Counted from the stretch's first letter, positions 34,101 through 43,600 are shown. The stretch: DNA of 64,000 nt from Lutraria lutraria (GCA_964023205.1 OZ026842.1:37587501-37651500); one strand, 5' to 3'. The notes: generated from the letters alone by a model not told the origin. Made by a program: numbers and translations.

Positions 34101-36584
34101 TTATTAAAATAAGCCTGCCGCTTTCCATTTGTCAGTTGATTTGTTTTAGAAGTGTGAAATGTAACTTACTGTTTTTGTTACAGGCGACTAGTGGGGGTGC
34201 TGTCATAACTTTGTCAGGTTCTGAACTAACATATCGAGGACTCAGCGCAACACTGTCGAAACTTGTTCTTATTTCAATATGAGTTACGACACAGTTGCGT
34301 TGAACCCTCGGTATGTTCAATTTGAACCTCACTTACAGTAATATAAAACTGTTTGTTTTTATTGAAAGTAATTCTCATTAGGCGATAACAGAATGACACG
34401 ATTATCATAGTTGCGCTTGACTGTAAAATCGTATTGAAAAATGCAGTTTGCAGTCTTTGATATCTTTATTTTATTTATCAGAGTTTTCTCTAAAAATGTT
34501 GCATTGATGTAGTTAAAAACAAATACACTTGAAAGTTTTATTGGAATTTATGAACTTCAGTGAGGATAAGGTAGACTCCGGACGCCAAAGGAACACCGAT
34601 GTTGATCCATATACCTCAACGGATGTTGGTCTGAGCCCTGACCCTCCGCCAAGGTAAATGTTTAGATATCTAACTAGTATTAGTACACCGTTTATTGCCT
34701 CGATAAAAAGAGGGCGAAATGTGACCAGCAAAGTCAAATACACTAAAGAGGGTCCCACGAGGGTCTGGGTGTATTTCTAATTGTAGTATTTAAAGTATGA
34801 AAAAAGAGGACAAAAAAGGACCAGCAATGTCAAATACACCAAAAAGTTTTGTTTTTTTTGAGAAATTGGAGACTTTTTTATATGTATTGTCTATATAATA
34901 TTTACATCGAGCTATCAAAGTCGTCATGTTCCAGGCTATAACAAGACGTGGCTAGAATCTTACTTAATAAGTCCTAGTTTCAGGTTAGACCAATGTCGAT
35001 AAAATTGTTATGATAGATGGCAAAATGCTTACATGTACTTACCAGTTGTTCCTGAATAAACGCTACTCGGCGTATCATTTTGGAAAGACGAGTTTTTGAA
35101 TTTTGTAAACATTCTATATTAAAAAGAAAAAAAAATGTTTGCGTTTACACCAGACGTAAATACATGCAATTTCATTTGTGTTTTCACGACGGACTGTCCA
35201 AACACTACAACTGTTATCTCTGGTTTGTTTTATTTTTCCCATAAAAACAGAGAATATTGGTTCTTTAACATTTCAAAAGTCAACTTACATGTTCTTATTC
35301 GTCTTGTGACACAGTGCTGACCAGATTCAAGAAGAAGAGTATCATTATTTGGATGAGGCACAGATGGTTGATGCATCTAAATTAACAGTTGAACTACCAT
35401 ATAATTCTAAAGACAAATTGCACGAAAGACGAACTAGTTCCCACAGTGACAGATATAGCAGGTTTCCAGGTGAAATGATATACATTGTATTTACTTTGTT
35501 ATTCTTTATACATTACCAATTAAAATAAATTACCAGTTAAAACAACAGTCATCAGAACTATTACCAGATTCCAAATAACTTACCAATTTACTCGTAAAAT
35601 TAAACCAGTTATGCGAAATAAATTTGAATTGGCTCAGATCAATGTTCTACAGCGGCTCTTAATATTGTTTCCATTTGTCCAACTATCTTTGTATTTAAAC
35701 ATTAGTTAAAGATCATCTGTGAATAGACGCCATCCTTAAACCATTAACCGAATGAATTTTCTGAATGGACTTGTCCAACGTCCAGTTCGGAATAGTCCAT
35801 TATCAATTTAAGGGATATCGCAATAAGAATTTAGAAGTTAGTCACCCGTTAATAAGAAGCCTGGTCAGACTGCATGGGTGTGCAGGCTGGTCTAGTTTTA
35901 TCAGGGTGACAAAAGCTTTGTCATTTCTGTTCCAGCATTGCACGGGTACATCATTACACATTTGCTTAATAAATAGTACATATAAGACCGAACAAATCCC
36001 TAGATAAAGACCATGCACTCATAAAAGTTTCATTGTTTTGCCCATTTTTTGGACCTATTTTATTTTTTCAACAATGTTCCAGTTATATACGGCAGCCGAT
36101 TCACCTAACAAGTTTTCCTGGACGGTATTCTAGTCACTACTAACTTACCCTTCCACTAGACACTGGTAACTTCTCATGTAGAGGAAACTCGGGACAAAAA
36201 AATACTCCTTACATTTCAGAATATAACGCTGGGTATTTATCTCCCTCAGAAGTTGGATCAAACCATCCTCCAGGCGGTCGTGAATCGGCTGACGATGGCT
36301 ACCTAGCAGCTAAATCTATCAGTGGAGGTTCGATGCAAGATGATTTTTCTGGTGGATCTTTTGATCAAATCACTATTCGATATGACCGAGACAGAAATGT
36401 CAGTGACGGAAGTAATCCGCTCTCTGTAAGATATCATCCCCAAAATGGCTCACTCGATAGACAACCACCTCCTGCTCATCTTGGTGGTTTCCATGGTAGC
36501 AGATCAGGGGACAACAGAAGTGGGGCAGGGTCTTGGTCGCGAGATCATTCTGGTTTAAGTGTCGGTTTCAGCGGTCATGTGTAG
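16128..36584 (+). CDS. LDL-receptor-related type I membrane protein, 25 coding exons, 1285 aa
   Basis: Exons (all GT-AG, all phases agree): 16128-16185, 17135-17247, 17616-17772, 18158-18347, 18850-19102, 19611-19773, 20286-20411, 20711-20855, 21556-21674, 22609-22762, 23193-23333, 23852-23972, 24599-24752, 25535-25657, 25935-26162, 26485-26653, 27018-27151, 27332-27488, 31924-32033, 32353-32478, 32964-33152, 33918-34032, 34561-34653, 35315-35469, 36220-36584. The sum is 3858 nt. Domain order: signal peptide; three modules of YWTD-type propeller plus EGF; sushi-like module; one membrane span at about 1053-1077; 208-residue cytoplasmic tail. LRP5/6 have four propeller-EGF pairs followed by LDLa repeats; here there are three pairs, no LDLa and no PPPSP motif. 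Ligand endocytosis or signalling at the cell surface is likely from the family; the ligand is unknown. A poly(A) signal lies at 37211. Confidence 0.85.
16936..17065 (+). repeat. tRNA-derived SINE in receptor intron 1
   Basis: The head 'gcctccatgacggagtggtt' and a degenerate B box (aagttcaaaatcctac) end about 70 bp before exon 2. A short frame that runs from the SINE into exon 2 is not a real start. Confidence 0.55.
17135..19773 (+). CDS. Receptor exons 2-6: first beta-propeller
   Basis: Residues about 20-311. LDL-receptor class B blades are recognisable: LAVDWRGRNVYWTD (exon 4), LFWAD and LCIDMTSDRLYWSD (exon 5), and VYGMAADVRKQHLLMVD (exon 3). Charged loops of the TGEHRTI type separate the strands, as in LRP propellers. 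In LRP family members these six-blade propellers bind protein ligands and act in ligand release. This is the best conserved of the three propellers. Confidence 0.85.
20286..20411 (+). CDS. Receptor exon 7: first EGF-like domain
   Basis: A single phase 1-1 exon of 126 nt encodes residues about 312-353 with six cysteines in EGF order (C-D-T..C-E-Q-I-C..C-L-C..C). The CEQIC and CNDGYDL phrases are typical of the EGF module that packs against an LRP propeller. Confidence 0.85.
20711..24752 (+). CDS. Receptor exons 8-13: second beta-propeller
   Basis: Residues about 354-631. Blades are degenerate but in register: FSLDMTNKIIYFTD, DYDWKTKLLYWIKSD, IAVDPHKKQIFWIAH, LEYDRIRKRLLWND and LAVAMYKNYILSTS. 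The YWTD core is often replaced (YFTD, YWIK, FWIA, LWND), so this propeller has diverged, perhaps for a new ligand. A short Cys pair in exon 8 (ICALP and MMCNV) may form an extra disulphide. Confidence 0.8.
20895..20995. repeat. SINE tail fragment in receptor intron 8
   Basis: It shares 'cctggacggtattctagcca'-like wording with 36085-36200 and 36899-37085. Confidence 0.5.
21266..21440. repeat. MITE of the 'aataaaggccac' family, copy 1
   Basis: Repeated 'ataaaggc' phrases with a final 'caaagggtgaccctt' are shared with 25240-25425 and, more loosely, 61280-61400. Confidence 0.5.
21795..21960 (+). repeat. tRNA-derived SINE in receptor intron 9
   Basis: The head 'ccgtgaccgagtgataaggg' is A-box-like and 'ggtccaaatcccagt' is B-box-like. 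A tail follows with 'ggttaccataggtccatctc'. Confidence 0.55.
25240..25425. repeat. MITE of the 'aataaaggccac' family, copy 2
   Basis: It has the same phrases as 21266-21440: 'cctaataaaggccatcctgt', 'aataaaggtcaactgtc' and 'caaagggtgacctttgt'. It lies in receptor intron 13. Confidence 0.5.
25535..25657 (+). CDS. Receptor exon 14: second EGF-like domain
   Basis: This phase 1-1 exon encodes residues about 632-672. Six cysteines occur in the order C..NGGC-EQIC..C-GC-LLGY..C, the classic LRP EGF pattern with the NGGC signature. Confidence 0.85.
25935..32033 (+). CDS. Receptor exons 15-19: third beta-propeller
   Basis: Residues about 673-938. Blade phrases are AIAFDSVRKTVVWVD, AVAVDESTGNIFISTD, IKLQPNKGRMAWFE, LTFDIEDNWLYWCD and PVAIDVIGAFLYLV. 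The propeller is the most degenerate, with only one near-canonical YWTD (YWCD). The intron before exon 19 is 4.4 kb and carries a 76-bp dispersed element, a SINE and other repeats. Exon 19 is short (110 nt) and closes the propeller before EGF 3. Confidence 0.8.
29570..29645. repeat. 76-bp dispersed element, copy 2
   Basis: It has the same length and ends as the copies at 4325 and 41108, with a few substitutions. It lies in receptor intron 18. Confidence 0.65.
30630..30830 (+). repeat. SINE-like repeat in receptor intron 18
   Basis: The head 'gggccgcggtcgtgatccag' is followed by 'tagttaagtgtgctggact' and a tail ending in 'cgcgttaaacgcatcgaaac'. The form is that of a tRNA-derived SINE, but the B box is not clear. 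Confidence 0.4.
32353..32478 (+). CDS. Receptor exon 20: third EGF-like domain
   Basis: This phase 1-1 exon encodes residues about 939-980 with the pattern C-GNC-NGGC-SNIC..C-MC..C. It has seven cysteines, one more than an EGF domain needs, so one may pair with the following module. Confidence 0.8.
32620..32885. repeat. Dispersed repeat with two related halves in receptor intron 20
   Basis: The block 'taaaataatgtccttgagat' ... 'ggccccgctctagggggtca' is partly repeated as 'tacaataatgtccgctgggt' ... 'ggccctagtcaatagggtca', with 'agacgtataagtg' at the end. No coding role is seen. Confidence 0.5.
32964..33152 (+). CDS. Receptor exon 21: sushi-like (CCP) module
   Basis: A phase 1-1 exon, the usual border of a shuffled extracellular domain, encodes residues about 981-1043. 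The spacing C..C-PKC-LPDYKL..VAC-QSGAW..EVC resembles the second half of a CCP/sushi domain (Cys2, Gly-Tyr-like turn, Cys3, Gly-x-Trp, Cys4). Three extra cysteines (a CC pair and SVC) are not standard. A sushi domain in this juxtamembrane place is not part of known LRP designs I can name. Confidence 0.65.
33918..34032 (+). CDS. Receptor exon 22: transmembrane segment
   Basis: The exon encodes residues about 1044-1081. A Pro/Ser linker precedes a helix with GWGGG and then VFIIIVIIVIVCVC, closed by the basic stop-transfer RNMK. The exon ends AAAGG|GTTTGT in phase 2 and joins 34561. The alternative acceptor at 34183 would end the protein after nine residues and was rejected. Confidence 0.85.
34235..34310. 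repeat. 76-bp foldback MITE, copy 1
   Basis: Arms of about 29 bp (cgaggactcagcgcaacac ... and its near complement ending gaaccctcg) surround a short centre. The copy at 51189-51264 has the same 76-bp length and nearly perfect arms. Confidence 0.65.
34561..36584 (+). CDS. Receptor exons 23-25: cytoplasmic tail
   Basis: The tail (residues 1078-1285) is polar, Ser/Gly/Asp/Pro-rich and presumably unfolded. Candidate sorting or phosphorylation motifs are EEEYHYLDE, AGYLSPS and DDGYLAAKS (tyrosine motifs), and proline clusters SPDPPPR and RQPPPAH. No NPxY endocytosis motif and no PPPSPxS Wnt-signalling motif is seen. The last exon (365 nt) holds about 120 residues and the TAG stop at 36582-36584. 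Confidence 0.8.
36085..36200. repeat. SINE tail fragment in receptor intron 24
   Basis: The phrase 'cctggacggtattctagtca' with 'ctaacttacccttccactag' is shared with 36899-37085 and 20895-20995. Confidence 0.5.
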
Positions 36585-36898
36585 TCTAATCTTTGATTTA
36601 CACATGGTCAAGTGATACAAATTTTGTTATGATTAGATACGTTTATTAGCATACCTTTGATTATGATACCTTTGTATTCATGGCTGTAATTATTTAGTGA
36701 TGTGTTTCTATGCGATATAAGTGTACGCACTTGTTTGTGTGTATTTCCTGGTTATGTTGAAATTGCACATGAAGTGAGTATATCCGAATATGGATGTGGA
36801 CGTTTACGCTGCCGAATGCTTGTGTGTGTGCATGTGGTTTCAAGTGACATTTAGTTTCAGTAGATTTAATGGCGTTTTCAACGAAATTTCTGTAAAAC

Positions 36899-37085
36899 AC
36901 GGCAACCGGTTCACCTGACCTAATTTCCCTCTACTGTATTCTAACCAGCACTAACTTACCCTATCAGACAAGGCGCTTGCAACGTCTCCTCACATGGAGA
37001 AAAATCGACATGTTGTCCAATTTTCATAGAAGGGTATGATCTGTCGCGACCAGGCTTCGAACCCGGATATTTGGTGTATAAATGG
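36899..37085 (-). repeat. tRNA-derived SINE in the receptor 3' UTR, minus orientation
   Basis: On the minus strand the B box (gggttcgaagcctgg) comes first. The tail follows with 'gggtaagttagtgctggtta' and 'caggtgaaccggttgccgtg'. It lies between the stop codon and the poly(A) signal of the receptor gene, so it would be part of the mRNA. Confidence 0.55.
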
Positions 37086-37210
37086 ACCACAGAGGCTAGT
37101 GATTCGTATCAAGAAGTTAATAGTTACTTGCGGGGAACCAGGTTATTACAGGATTATAATCCTAGAAATCTGATTTCAAAACATGTATAAACTTGATGCT
37201 GTTTACTGTC

Positions 37211-37216
37211 AATAAA
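37211..37216 (+). terminator. AATAAA poly(A) signal of the receptor gene
   Basis: This is the first AATAAA after the TAG stop, 627 nt downstream. It defines a 3' UTR of about 650 nt. Confidence 0.5.
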
Positions 37217-37342
37217 ATGATTATGAAAACAGGCAATAGCCTGAAATATTAAACAAACTACATTTTTGTAATCTATAGTTATGTTGTTTTTATTTAAGTA
37301 TTACTTTACATACTAATGAACATGTGCACTTGTAGATAGGAA

Positions 37343-37517
37343 CAGTAAACCCCTTGAAAATCAGACTTCCCAACAAACCAGATTTCTCTGAAAATTTGAA
37401 GATTGTTCAAGTTCCATTTTTTTTCAGAATTTATCAAAAGTTGTCGGAAAACGGATTCTTGGAAAACCGAACTTTTGATCCAGTCCGGAAGGGGTCCGGT
37501 TTTCAAGGGCTTTACTG
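37343..37517. mobile_element. 175-bp pogo-like MITE (CAGTAAACCCCTTGAAAA ends)
   Basis: The ends read cagtaaaccccttgaaaatc and, on the other strand, cagtaaagcccttgaaaacc: inverted termini with few mismatches. The short ORFs on both strands (for instance minus 37306-37608) are the transposon read through, not genes. Confidence 0.65.
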
Positions 37518-38047
37518 TATACATGTACATCTTATCCATTATGACCATGTCCACTGCCGTGACCGAACAGTTTACCGAGTAGATGTGTGTAGTAATGATC
37601 CCATTCATGTAACGACATCATGCCATCTCCTGGTATAATAAAGACAAAGTAAACCGTAATTTGTGACCATCTCAATGGTAAGAACACCTCACAACAGCGA
37701 TTACTTTTTAAATTGTGGATTGGTTTTCAATAATATCCCTATATTTTACCTTGATAATGAAACCACTTCTGTATTAAGTCCATTTTTTGTATCAAAGGGA
37801 GTGCTTACATTGATGTATAACTGTACATTCAAAATACTAATTTTCATTATCATTATTACAAATACACATTACATGTGATATTTTATATAATGGAAATTAT
37901 TATCAAGTTGGTGTTTAGGGATCGACTAATAAAAAAAACAGACAATAATCTACAGCGTTCGGCACAAACAGAATATGACGTATAGTGTTCAGCTAAAATA
38001 TGTAATAGCATATCTGGAGTAAAGAGAAAAGGACATGATAAACTTAC

Positions 38048-39658
38048 CACTGGTATCAATGATGTGGAATTCCGCGGCCATGTCAGAAACACTTATACAA
38101 TTGTCATTATCATGGTCAAGATGATGGTAGATCTTTTCAGCTACTTCGAGTGGTGCCGTCTGGTGAGAAGACGTATACTCGGCAAAGGTCACGCAAGAAT
38201 CGTCTGCAAATACAAAATACTTTAAAACAAATATGAAATGACAACCTCACAAACGCCTTACAACTTCTGATTACGTTTCCACTCATTAACATACTGATGT
38301 GTTCCGCCGCGTTAATTAGCACGTGCAGACCTAATTAAGATGACCTTCATTTTTCTTGTACCATCTGTCCTTACAATTGATGATTGTCATGTATAAGTAT
38401 ATTATAAGTTTGATATTTATTACAAGAATAGTTGCAACAGCGCTATCAAGATATCAATTTGTTTCCAAGCACATGGAAATGGAAACAAGTGCTATGTGAA
38501 TAGTATTGTATTTCAGCAAATACTAATCCAGTAGATGTTATTTCAGTTTTGACAATTTACCTCTATCTCTAAGTGTGACCTAGGAGGTACGGACTAGCTC
38601 GCGACACATCGTCTCATCACTATGAACATTTCGGCCAAGTAAACTTGAACTCCGTGAAGGAGTGGTGTAGTTACAGAGCGGAAACGGAAAATAGACCCTT
38701 TTTACCTCTGTGTAAGTGTGATCTTGACCTTGGAGGTGAGGACATAAGTTTAGCGAGCAACACATCGACTAATGACTATGAACATTTCAGCCAAGTAAAT
38801 TCGAAATACAGGAAGGAGTGATAAAGTTACGAAGCGAAAACGAAATTCCTGACGGACGGTGTGGCTACTATATGCCCCTCCCTCGGGGGCATAAAACTAA
38901 AATTTAAGATTTAATTTCTAGAAATCATTTTTCTTATCTTTACTCAAGTGTTAACATGTTTATGTTAGAAAACGCAACAATTGCTTACTATTTGCATCGT
39001 CATACTTCACAATGTAATCATATTCGTTTTCTGTGACTGAGCCATCTTTAGGGTTATGATCTAAGCGAGCAAATCCCTGGTCAACCAAGACTTTTAATTC
39101 ATGCCCATGAGGAAGATTCACCGTCAGTTGACTATAAAATTAAACACAAGCTTCAATGTAAGAATTCATGTGAACCCTTTTAAACGATGTGGAAACATTC
39201 AGGGCCAAATACACAGACAATCTTGCAGCCGCTACATACTCCTACATTTACAGGTTGCAACTTCGTATGCAGTATTTACAAAATGCAATAAAGAGTTTTA
39301 TCACTGTTTGAACGGTATGTCACACGACGACGGCCTGTTAAACCAAGCCAGAGTTTCTGCAATCAAGCGTATACCATTACTAACAATATTCACCGCACAC
39401 GGCTCCTTTCCTCAACGCAAATCTCAAAACTCATTGTTGAATGTCGAATGAACCGGGACGCATTGTCTACCAAATCGCCAAAAGGTAGCACGTGTCGCTT
39501 TTAGAGTTTGAACTCTCGACCCGGGGTCCGCAGACTGAATATCTCCTCATCTCATTCACCAAATTTAAAAAATCACAATGAACAGTAATATAAAATTTTA
39601 TAACATCTTACCCAGTTGTTAATCCTATTACACCAAGAACCAGTAGTAACAAGGAAGC
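38048..39658 (-). CDS. Secreted EF-hand protein, partial three-exon model
   Basis: Three minus-strand exons with GT-AG borders and matching phases: 39612-39658, 38989-39131 and 38048-38203. The first encodes a hydrophobic signal-like stretch (ASLLLLVLGVIGLTTG) but no ATG, so a first exon lies at higher coordinates and was not found. The second and third carry two EF-hand-like sites: a degenerate loop DHNPKDGSVTEN and a better one, DHDNDNCISVSD, with acidic residues at positions 1, 3, 5 and 12. The last visible exon ends AGTG|GTAAGT, so more coding sequence or a final exon should follow below 38048. A secreted or ER-lumen calcium-binding protein is likely. Shell-matrix EF-hand proteins are one possibility, by inference. 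Confidence 0.6.
38560..38885. repeat. Two-unit tandem element in EF-hand gene intron
   Basis: Two related units contain 'actatgaacatttc' with 'gccaagtaaa' and 'aaggagtg'. The block ends 'gacggacggtgtggctacta' and then a short palindrome 'atgcccctccctcgggggcat'. This is the tail form of the same kind of element as at 53730-54605. Confidence 0.55.
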
Positions 39659-39659
39659 C

Positions 39660-40377
39660 TGGAAAACAGAAAAAAATATTACTGAAAATACATAGCATAG
39701 AAAACAAGTCGTTGAAAAATCAATAGAAATATCCTTGATAAAATTTTATTTTATTTTTGTTTCCCCGCAGAAATGTGTAAGGTTGGTTGCGTTCAATAAG
39801 TTTAAAACCACTGCGGCTTGGCTGCAGAATATTACGAAGCGCCTGTGGAAGGTTGTTTATTTTGTCAGTATTTTATTTCATCACGAGATAAAAAATCAAA
39901 CTTTTGAAAACAATGGAAAATGCATGTCATACCATTGTCTTTACAGAAGTAGAGTAACTATGAACGCACACATATGTATACGAGTTTGTCGGTCATCATT
40001 ATCTTATCAGTCAGTGATTTACGTCATATAATGTACAGATAGGCATTTCTTTTTCAGGACACAGAAGACAAGACATGACTCCTGATTAATCACTCCATAT
40101 CTGAACATTAGCATGACCTATCATGTGTCTATGACTTGTATAACATTCTGTGTGTCCCACATTTTAGTCTCTATCGAATATTTAGCTGTCTGGTAATCAA
40201 ATGTCTATTTTCGACAATTAAATGTTGATGGTCCGATTCTTCATATGAACGATGAAGGTTTCATTTAATGCTTAAAAAGATTTCCTGGAATTCTTCGGTA
40301 TGTGTGATATTTCAGTATGCCTCGCATTACAAATGCTGCCAAAAAGTACAGTATATCTTGTACACGATGTGTAGCGT
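39660..40377. other. Non-coding stretch
   Basis: The missing first exon of the EF-hand gene should be here or further right. No clear ATG with a signal peptide and donor was found on the minus strand. Confidence 0.4.
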
Positions 40378-40500
40378 TGATTATTCAGGGGCGTTGCTTG
40401 CCCTATAATTAAGTGTAAGCACCTATCTAAGGGGGTCCGGGGCATCTTTTCATCGTAGATTGCCGGAGACGCATTCTACAGCATAATCTGGTGTACTATC
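40378..40500 (+). repeat. Dispersed repeat ('ggggc...gcttgcc' family), copy 1
   Basis: The order 'gggcgttgcttgccct' / 'gtaagcacc' / 'gggggtccggggcat' / 'cgtagattgccggagacgca' matches 59770-59905 in the same orientation. Confidence 0.55.
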
Positions 40501-40789
40501 ACTTTAAAACATATTTTAATATGAAGATCTTGCAGTTTTTCCCTGATAAACATTTTGAGTTTTCAATTATCAAATGATTTTTCACGAAAGTTGCAATCGT
40601 TTAGAAAGACCTGCATTCAAAGGTCATTTTTGTTCTTTTTCCCTTATTACCTTAATATTTAAGGGAAACAACTCGAACTGACTTTTGAGACCAAAATAAA
40701 TTTTTCCACGGTCCTCAGACACATCTTTACATAATATCGTTTTTGTCTTTATAATCAGCTAAATAAATGTTTGACTTTTAGATAGGGAT

Positions 40790-40955
40790 ATTAGTAAGGG
40801 TGTTAAATTAATGATTTTAGGCTGAAAAACAGGAAAATAAATTACCATACCACTACGTTCAAATTATCTCCCTTATTAAAAACCATAAAATGTGATTCTG
40901 ACTTTATTTTCCTGTTTTTTTTTCCTCAAATCATTAATTTAACATCCTTACTAAT
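40790..40955. repeat. 166-bp foldback MITE
   Basis: The left arm (attagtaagggtgttaaatt ... aggaaaataaa) and right arm (tttattttcctg ... aacatccttactaat) are reverse complements with few mismatches around a centre of about 60 bp. Confidence 0.6.
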
Positions 40956-41107
40956 TAGTCCCTCAATATTAGTTACGTGACCAAACAGCATGATAATACC
41001 GTTTGAAAACATTTCTTTTATTTAATCTAAAACTATGTGAATTTTCTTTAAATTGCATGTCATTTACTATCAACGATGAAATACGACAGTTCATAAAACC
41101 ACGGATT

Positions 41108-41183
41108 GCGTTCGATTGGGTTTCTCTTCTAAGCTCTTCTAGCCGGCGTATTCTCTTCTTACGAGAGTCCAATCGAACCGGCC
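41108..41183. repeat. 76-bp dispersed element, copy 3
   Basis: This is the best-preserved copy. Its terminal arms gcGTTCGATTGG and CCAATCGAACcg pair perfectly over 10 bp. The minus-strand ORF crossing it (40969-41172) owes its Arg/Glu-rich core to the repeat. Confidence 0.65.
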
Positions 41184-42297
41184 TAAAGACTCTTCACTGA
41201 ATGGACATTGCTTCTACAGCAGTAGATTATGGTTATTCATTGTTTTGCTGCAATTCAGAGCTTAAAAGTAGTTAATTTCCTCATTCAATGGATAATGTTA
41301 CACAGGTTGATATGGGTAGCACGTGACCTGGATGTACACGTTGCGAAATTGCGATTTTTAGAGCACTGGGCTTATTAGTATGACAGAAGTACTCATAGTT
41401 AAGGACATGAATTCTTTAATGGCAATTAGGTTAAAGTACATCGTACGTTTCAAAAGCATGTCTAATGGTGTTTGATTCAAGGATTAAAGGAACAAGGTTA
41501 CATACTTATGATTTATTTTGTCGGTTATTACAAAAGAACTGTAAATTTAGATGAGACAAAGAGCAACAATCATACAAAAACATCAATCTTCCTAAAACAC
41601 CACGGAACCCAAAGGCTCTCTAATCACAAAACCACCCAGCTCACCGAAATCTACCGTACACTAACTAGGGTAGAACATACAAAAGGGGCCCGCCTTAGAA
41701 CGATTTGCAAATGATCATCGTCAATAAGGGTTGATGCCTTGATGGGGAATTTAATGAGTACGAGAACACAAATAAGTATTTTAAGCCATTGTATCGATAT
41801 ATTCAGATCAAAATTTACTTCAATGGAAACGAAAAACCATACGGTTTTAGATGATATCATTTTGTGTGTTAGTGAGCATTTAACGACCACATCTAAATGA
41901 TTGTATCATTTCTGTGCGTTATAAAATTTATGGATTATATAAGTGAACATTAAACGAGCATATCTGATTTACGTATTTGCATAATTTTAATGCATACTAT
42001 AATTTATTCATGATGCATAAGTTGCGTGCTACGAATCCAACTTTCTATCAGATTCTTAATAAAACATGATTCTTTTAAGGGTTTGCATGTTTAATATTTA
42101 TTATAAGTATGCACTTTGATATTGGTTGATTCAAACAAAATCTACTGATATGTCCATCTTTAATACATAGTGGTTGGTGACTACGTGACTTAAAGTGTGT
42201 GTAGGCAGGTATGTAGCACAGGACCTTGGAATTTTATCCGTATAACCACAATAGGCCAAAAAACATGGTCCGAGCCTCGTTCATAGACAGCTGTATA

Positions 42298-42804
42298 CAC
42301 TGTCTGGTACGTGAAACGGTGCAGATTTTCCGTGTTACGGTGCTTCCATCCAAGATGGCGGAGGGAGAAACGACAAGGAGGTACGTGTCGTTTTATACCG
42401 ATGTATTTATACAAATACGCTATTTAGAAGGAGAAGAACAGTTGCATCTAATTTTCAAATAAATTCACCGTAAGATCAATATATTCACCATGTCTGTTGC
42501 ATAGGATTTATATGAATTATTTGCTAAAAACTATGAGGAATAAACCACGCAAAATTCGAACCGAGAGAAGTGGTAAATATTATAGCCAATCTCCGTACAA
42601 AAGCCACTATTCTTGGAGTGAATACGCTTGTTTGTTAGCGTACATGTATGTGTATATAATCATTCATAGAAATACTACATCTTCTCAATCACTTTTTTGT
42701 GTCTAAATTTGCCTATTTTCTGTTTCGTCAACACGACGGTGCAGACACCTAACAACGGTGCAGATTTTCCGTAAAATCTGCACCGTTTCACGTACCAGAC
42801 AGTG
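42298..42804. mobile_element. 507-bp non-autonomous DNA transposon with 35-bp TIRs
   Basis: Terminal repeats of 35 bp (42298-42332 and 42770-42804) match with one mismatch and start CACTGTCTGG. The right end also contains an inner palindrome (cggtgcagattttcc ... aaaatctgcaccg). No clear target-site duplication was found. Inside the left terminus 'caagATGGCGGAGGGAG' followed by AGGAG|GTACGT looks like a first coding exon (42355-42380) with a strong start context and donor, possibly captured host sequence. Confidence 0.65.
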
Positions 42805-43459
42805 AGATTACTTGATTTCTAATTTACTATTGATAATTATGAGTATTTCTGTTTCAATTAATTGACCTGAATACATTTTTTGCTGTCTCAATTCTTTCAC
42901 CTGAACAGAGATATTTTTTTTCACAATCCTGTGTGTGAACCCTGAAGTAGATAATATTGAGAAGCACTGTGTAAAATAACCAATAACCATGTAGTGTTAT
43001 GTATTTTATTCAATAAAAAGGCAAATCAGTTTAAAACATATAATACACCAAAATAAATATTAGTCATGCAACGTAAAGATAAAAAAGCGTGCAATTGCAT
43101 CAGACTGCGCGCTCTGAGGTATGGTAGAAGATATATTGATAAAACAATGCAAACAATAATACAAATCTCCTTTGTATGCACCTATGTCAGATGTTTAATT
43201 ATTCCAAATTTATAAATCTATAAAACAGCCAAGTGCAAAACATTGCACTAAATGAAACAAAATTGTCATTTGATGTCTGTAGATGAAGACGTACTAATAA
43301 GTCTAAGGTAAATATTAGTGCATATTTTATAGCACTTACAATATGATAAAATACATGCCAATGCTTCATACCGTATTCTTTTATTTCTTACTTTTGGTCT
43401 AGTGCTTATGATATCTGTGTTGTTATCACTAACCACTTAATACTATTAGTCTCACCTGT

Positions 43460-43600
43460 GGCCAGACATATTTTACAGGTGTAGAAGCTATGAAGTTAGT
43501 GTACGAATAATAGGTGGTTCTACCAGGCTGTACGCCTGGGTCTTCCTGCACCAAAAGGCAAATTACCCTGACTTTAGTTACGACGTTAAGTTAACGCCAA
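43460..43600 (+). repeat. Probable SINE tail fragment
   Basis: The segment 'ctgtacgcctgggtcttcct' followed by 'gcaccaaaaggcaaattacc' and 'gttacgacgttaagttaacg' resembles a SINE 3' domain; no tRNA-like head is present. It lies 165 bp downstream of the minus-strand PAN-Link gene. Confidence 0.35.

Noticed and set aside
34183..34208. Alternative receptor exon after the membrane span
   Set aside because: It would add about nine residues and stop; exon 34561-34653 is in phase and continues a coherent tail.
37306..37638. 94-100-aa ORFs on both strands
   Set aside because: They lie in a 175-bp pogo-like MITE with inverted CAGTAAA ends; symmetry explains the frames.
39101..39451. 116-aa plus-strand ORF
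   Set aside because: Its start is antisense to an exon of the minus-strand EF-hand gene and the rest has no protein character.
40969..41172. Arg/Glu-rich minus-strand ORF
   Set aside because: The coiled-coil-like core is one of the three 76-bp dispersed elements, so it is repeat-derived.
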